From Anaerolineales bacterium HSG25 (GTDB taxonomy: Bacteria; Chloroflexota; Anaerolineae; 4572-78; J111): a DNA stretch of 55,473 nt. Under the pieces are notes generated by a model. It saw only the letters and a program-made list of their open reading frames with translations, did not search any database and was not told where the DNA came from. Positions 51,964 to 55,473 of this stretch are shown here, piece after piece. The translations under genes were made by a program, and so were the position numbers. The stretch covers positions 1-55,473 of the forward strand of contig JAUCGA010000032.1 in NCBI GenBank assembly GCA_030377865.1, written 5' to 3'. The stretch's first letter is position 1; each line of letters begins with the position of its first letter.

Positions 51964-52773
51964 CTATTTTACCCCCAACCAAACCGAATAACTAAAATAC
52001 CCAATCACCGTTTTATCCCCCAAATGGTCATGTACAGATTGGCTTAACTGCGTCAAACCAATCTCATCCTCGCTAAGACCATGTTTAAGCAGAGTCGCCA
52101 CGTTGCTTAAACTCCGCACATAGCCCAACAACCGCGTGGCGTTGGTTTTCTCTTGATGATGAAGCCATGTCCGGCGTACAACCTGAAACTGCCCCGATTC
52201 TTCCATGCGCTGGAGGTGACTCTCTTTGGGCCATTTATTGATTCCCACCGAGAAACCAAGCTGTTTTTTAGCTTTAACAATTCCCCAAAACCGATTTAAT
52301 GCCATCTCAATCGTGTGGTCAATTATCGGACTTCCCCAATAATCATAAGCCACAAATAGACCTTTTGGGCGTAAAATACGTCCCACCTCGGTAAAGGTGC
52401 TGGTCGGCTCAAGCCAATGCAAAGCTTGGGCGCAAGTGACCAGATCGGCACAGGTATCGGGCAAATTGGTTTGATGAGCCAGCCCGTCCCGAATTTGAAC
52501 GGTATGACTACTTGAAGCATGCTGATTGGCTTGAGCCAGTTGGCGCATCTCCGAGTTTGGCTCAAGGCCGATAACCTGCTCGGCTCGGTTAGCCCATACA
52601 AAGGTCGATAATCCAGTACCACAGGCTATATCAACCACCAACCGAAGCGGCTCCGGCTGTAACCATTGGCTGATCATCTCCAGAAGCACCAGCGGCGGTT
52701 GGGGACGATGTTGATCGTATATTTCGGCTAAACCGTTAAAACGTTCTAAGTTTATTTTGTTATAAGACATCAA
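51964..52773 (-). CDS. SAM-dependent methyltransferase
   Basis: The 269-residue protein is a class I methyltransferase: motif I VVDIACGTG (about 45-53), acidic residue in VIGLEPNSEM, motif IV-like DLVTCAQALHWLE. It resembles the UbiE/COQ5-like group 11 enzymes, but the substrate is not apparent. A double ATG marks the start. It is a single gene. Confidence 0.87.
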   Translation of the reverse strand: MMSYNKINLERFNGLAEIYDQHRPQPPLVLLEMISQWLQPEPLRLVVDIACGTGLSTFVWANRAEQVIGLEPNSEMRQLAQANQHASSSHTVQIRDGLAHQTNLPDTCADLVTCAQALHWLEPTSTFTEVGRILRPKGLFVAYDYWGSPIIDHTIEMALNRFWGIVKAKKQLGFSVGINKWPKESHLQRMEESGQFQVVRRTWLHHQEKTNATRLLGYVRSLSNVATLLKHGLSEDEIGLTQLSQSVHDHLGDKTVIGYFSYSVWLGVK

Positions 52774-53244
52774 AATCCTATAAAATTATATATGCCCACT
52801 TGCTACCCAACAAAATAGTTTAGGGAAAGCTAAAACAGGAACACAGAGGGCCTTGGTCTTCGTTTGGGCCAACACCTTCAGGTCAACACCTTCAAGGAGA
52901 AAAACACACCTTGAAGGAGGCTACTCGACCTTTCCTACGAGGTATGTAGTTTTCCTACGTGCCAGCCTCATCGGTATCGTAGGTGTTACTTGGCCGAAAC
53001 GAAGACCATAGCCTCTCATGTCTATCGTAGGGGCTAGGCAGGGCGGTCTAATCTTGGAACGTGCAACCATGCTCGCTCCGCCCCTGCCTAGCCCGTCTAC
53101 TTGCAAACATCATGCCCGTTGTGGTAAGGGCGAGGCAAGGCGGATTGAGGTTCTGATTTCAAACCAACGCTACTTTTTCAGGATATTGTCACGCTACAAG
53201 CGTGACCTCCAATTATAGTAGGTGACGATTGTAGCGTCACGTGA
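52774..53244. other. Gap with candidate RNA structure and palindromes
   Basis: It contains repeated ACACCTTCA stretches near 52868-52920, the second GGTATGTAGTTTTCC hairpin (about 52930-52995), a pair of GGGCTAGGCAGGG/CCCCTGCCTAGCCC inverted repeats (53030-53096), and a palindrome (53184-53252) that cuts the cyclase fragment. No gene. Confidence 0.45.
52930..52996 (+). ncRNA. Candidate structured element with GGTATGTAGTTTTCC loop, copy 2
   Basis: CCTACGA, the conserved loop and CCTACG, then a spacer and TCGTAGG followed by GTGTT and GGCCGAAACG. Compared with 6518-6569 the stem bases differ in a paired way while the loop is the same. Confidence 0.35.
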
Positions 53245-53252
53245 TAATTTGC
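53184..53252. repeat. Family K palindrome truncating the cyclase fragment
   Basis: TATTGTCACGCTACAA and TTGTAGCGTCACGTGATAA are inverted ends of a 69-bp element. The cyclase reading frame loses similarity exactly at its right end. Confidence 0.65.
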
Positions 53253-53375
53253 GAGTTGGGTAAAGCCAGAGATGTCGGCGAATAAGGCCGCGCCCGTAGT
53301 GCGGTTGGGCAACGTCTCGCCGCGTTCCAATGCTTGACGGCGATCTATGGGGATATAGGCAGTTGATGCTTGCAT
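53245..53375 (-). pseudogene. N-terminal fragment of an adenylate/guanylate cyclase gene
   Basis: From ATG 53375 (MQASTAYIPIDRRQAL) the frame reads RTTGAALFADISGFTQLAN, the start of a class III cyclase catalytic domain with the metal-binding Asp. Then the family K palindrome begins and no further cyclase sequence follows. About 44 of the expected several hundred residues remain. Confidence 0.7.
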
Positions 53376-53384
53376 GGTTTGCCT

Positions 53385-53470
53385 TTCGGAACGTGGAATG
53401 AGGAACGAGGAATGTAGAACGTAACACCCCACCTCATTCCTCATTCCTCATTCCACGTTCCTCATTCCTC
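53385..53470. repeat. Inverted heptamer arrays (GGAATGA / TCATTCC)
   Basis: GGAATGAGGAACGAGGAATG and CTCATTCCTCATTCC face each other around a CACCCCACC centre. It lies just upstream of the cyclase fragment. Confidence 0.7.
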
Positions 53471-54198
53471 CTATGAAACCCTATATATTTACACACTATT
53501 TGGTATAGAAAATACTGTAAATAGACACTTTATGGGCGAAACTCTCTTTTTTGGCGTTTTTTACTAGTAGAGCATAAATTTTACAGGTTTTTTACAATTG
53601 GATAACAGTTTTTTTACAAATCTTAGCTATACTGTGTCCCACAGGCTATTGTGTTTGTTTTCCAGTCCCGACCTTTCCAGCTTTCAAATAAGAGTTGGTG
53701 ATGCCGTGGGTGGGAAATAACACCTTTTTTTCAATGCGTCTTGAACGCCAGAATGAGTCTGTGTAGTCGGACAGTCAATGAACACGCACCTACGCCAGAG
53801 GCGATGTAGTAGCCGCGAGCGTCAATAGGAGAATATCGGCCACTTTAGTGGAACGAAACACCCTGTCCGACTTTCCACCATCATCGCGTGTGCCCTTTGG
53901 GACAAGTAAATCACTAATTTTTTCAAGGCTTAAACGAATGAAATTAAGACCTTTTGTATTTTTTTTGCCTCACGATGCTTTGGATGATGGTCATAATTTC
54001 GTACAAATCTAGAACAGGCCGTGAGGAATGGTACTAATTTGATAGGTTCCGATCAGTGCCATTCCTACAATCCTGTTCTTATGCCCAAGCCATGTATACT
54101 ACGGCTGTAAAACGGCTAACTCCGTATGCGCGCACGCACTTTGGTTTCATCTGGTGCGTGTGACAGCACAGCAGTCATAGCGGCTCATTCCACGTTCC
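53471..54198. other. Gene-free region
   Basis: No gene is seen. It includes a family D copy (about 54010-54081) and heptamer repeats at 54187-54230 that run into the end of the TPR gene. The stretch 53690-53900 has possible hairpins (CGATGTAGTAGCC region) without a family match. Confidence 0.45.
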
Positions 54199-55428
54199 TC
54201 ATTCCTCATTCCTCAATCCTCGTTCCACCTTCGCGACTCGTTCCGCATAAGCCTCCGCATCAGGATGCCCAATCTCCCGCAAATATGCCACCCGAACCGA
54301 CATCAGGGCAACAGCCTTGGCCGGGTCGCTCTCTTCGTAAAGCAAACCAAGATTCCAGCACCACATACCCTCATTCCGTCTATCACCAATCTCTCGGGCA
54401 ATCGCTAAGGCTTGCTGATAATGCTCTATCGCCTGCTCTATCTGACCCAAATTTTTGTAGGCGTTACCCAAGTTGCCCAAGCGATTCCCCTCACCTTGTC
54501 GGTGTCCGATTTCCCGACTGATAGCCAGCGCTTGCTGATAATACGCTATCGCCTGCTCTATCTGACCCAAAGAGTAATAGGCGTTACCCAAGTTGCCCAA
54601 GCGAATACCCTCACCTTGCCGGTATCCAACCTCACGATCAATAGCTAAGGCTTGCTGATAATACTCTATCGCCTGCTCTATCTGACCCAAAGAATAATAG
54701 GCTAAACCCAAGTTGCCCAAGTGCCTCCCCTCGCCTTGTCGGTATCCAATTTCCCGACTAATAGCCAGTGCTTGCTGATAATACTCTATCGCCTGCTCTA
54801 ACTGACCCAAAGAATAATAGGCTGAACCCAAGCTGCCCAAGCGACTCCCCTCGCCTTGTCGGTGTCCGATTTCCCGACTGATAGCCAGTGCTTGCTGATA
54901 ATACTCTATCGCCTGCTCTATCTGACCCAAATTACTGTAGGCTAAACCCAAGTTGCCCAACCGAATACCCTCGCCTTGTCGGTTTCCACGCTCACGGTCA
55001 AGAATTAGCACCTGCTCATAGATTTTTATCGCCTTTGTCACCTGTCCTGTATTGTTGTATGTCAAAGCCAGACTATTCAAGAATGAAGTCTCATCATAAT
55101 CACCGTTTGAGTTCCGGGCGGCGCGGATGCCTAGCTCTAGGGCTGTTTCGCCTTCTGTTGTGTGGCCTTGCAAACCCAGATAATCCCTAATCGCCCACAC
55201 CAAACTTCTAGCCCGTTGCCATTCCTCATGGGTCATACAACCATTCAGCAAGCGCATCAGGTGGCCTCGTTCCATGTCTAAGCGACGGAAACCGACCGGG
55301 CCAAGTTTGCTTTGTTCACGGGCAAAAGTATCGTAATATTTCACCAGTCGGTTGAAGGCGGCGGGGTCGGTGGTCAGTCGTTTGCTGGCGTAGGTGTGTA
55401 TCAGGGCATGAGAGACGGTGTATGCCAT
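54199..55428 (-). CDS. TPR-repeat protein (5' part may lie beyond the window)
   Basis: The visible 409 residues hold about six near-identical 40-residue TPR units (AIEYYQQALAISREIG and GNLGLAYYSLGQIEQ) encoded by 120-bp repeats between about 54360 and 55000. They are preceded by diverged TPRs and a region (RLVKYYDTFAREQSK) typical of the segment after a winged helix in signalling NTPases. The frame stays open from ATG 55428 to the right edge through a Gly/Pro-rich stretch from a dispersed repeat (CCCCCTCCC), so the N-terminal domains are either beyond the edge or lost. Its last residues (GLRNEE and stop) are encoded by a heptamer array. It probably serves as a protein-binding scaffold. Confidence 0.75.
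   Translation of the reverse strand: MAYTVSHALIHTYASKRLTTDPAAFNRLVKYYDTFAREQSKLGPVGFRRLDMERGHLMRLLNGCMTHEEWQRARSLVWAIRDYLGLQGHTTEGETALELGIRAARNSNGDYDETSFLNSLALTYNNTGQVTKAIKIYEQVLILDRERGNRQGEGIRLGNLGLAYSNLGQIEQAIEYYQQALAISREIGHRQGEGSRLGSLGSAYYSLGQLEQAIEYYQQALAISREIGYRQGEGRHLGNLGLAYYSLGQIEQAIEYYQQALAIDREVGYRQGEGIRLGNLGNAYYSLGQIEQAIAYYQQALAISREIGHRQGEGNRLGNLGNAYKNLGQIEQAIEHYQQALAIAREIGDRRNEGMWCWNLGLLYEESDPAKAVALMSVRVAYLREIGHPDAEAYAERVAKVERGLRNEE
54360..55080 (-). repeat. 120-bp tandem array encoding TPRs
   Basis: About six units of 120 bp repeat with high identity (boundaries near 54479, 54599, 54719, 54839 and 54959). The similarity at DNA level shows recent expansion by unequal exchange. Confidence 0.8.
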
Positions 55429-55473
55429 TAGCCCTCCCCCTAGCCCCCTCCCAAAGGGAGGGGGAATTTGCTT

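Overview
The window looks like a chromosomal stretch from a filamentous Chloroflexota bacterium, possibly Anaerolineae-like. The inference rests on gene content: xisH/xisI genes, paired AAA-ATPase/PD-(D/E)XK genes, SH3b-TolB lipoproteins, a YfhO-type membrane protein, split feoB, a cyclase/TPR-type gene and an LPxTG-like surface anchor. Abundant heptamer repeats and palindromic mini-elements, also typical of filamentous cyanobacteria, fit. No rRNA, tRNA, CRISPR array or intact transposase was seen.

Layout. 1-9.7 kb: an envelope electron-transfer and sulfur-transfer locus with a 9-heme cytochrome (cut by the left edge), a cytochrome b/multiheme c fusion, a four-domain rhodanese with an LPxTG-like anchor, a DUF2085 membrane protein, an 11-heme lipoprotein cytochrome broken by an in-frame TGA, and a two-domain rhodanese ending in a LysM-like domain. 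10-22.8 kb (minus strand): a small hypothetical gene, a large HxxxDG protein, a MacAB-type export operon with an M20 peptidase gene inside it and a SH3b/TolB lipoprotein at its end, a Bax-inhibitor-1 protein and a CBS protein. 22.8-24.6 kb: gene-poor and repeat-rich. 24.6-28.3 kb: xisHI and a VapBC-type toxin-antitoxin pair, each preceded by the same terminator-plus-promoter module, then an AAA/PD-(D/E)XK gene. 28.4-36.7 kb: lipid kinase, orphan response regulator, vWA lipoprotein, C39-like peptidase pair, and a feoA-feoB-feoB iron-uptake operon whose consensus promoter overlaps iron-regulator-like operators. 37-39.5 kb: small genes, an XRE repressor divergent from a coiled-coil gene, and remnants of alpha-2-macroglobulin and aminoglycoside acetyltransferase genes. 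39.6-46 kb: YfhO protein, SGNH hydrolase, second AAA/PD-(D/E)XK gene, and a lone xisI carrying the last codons of a lost xisH. 46.4-55.5 kb: lon, a SanA-like gene interrupted by TAG, a YwiC-like protein, small genes, a methyltransferase, a truncated cyclase fragment and a TPR array running to the right edge.

The strongest signal outside the genes is a population of short non-coding mobile elements. Four families are defined by terminal inverted repeats and target duplications visible in the sequence: A (about 110 bp, 3-bp TNA), B (91 bp, 8 bp), C (142-161 bp, 6 bp) and L (about 158 bp, 8-9 bp). They nest in each other, giving one filled/empty-site pair, and sit in leaders, at stop codons and in operon gaps. 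Further palindromic families (D, E, F, G, H, I, K) fill most other intergenic space.
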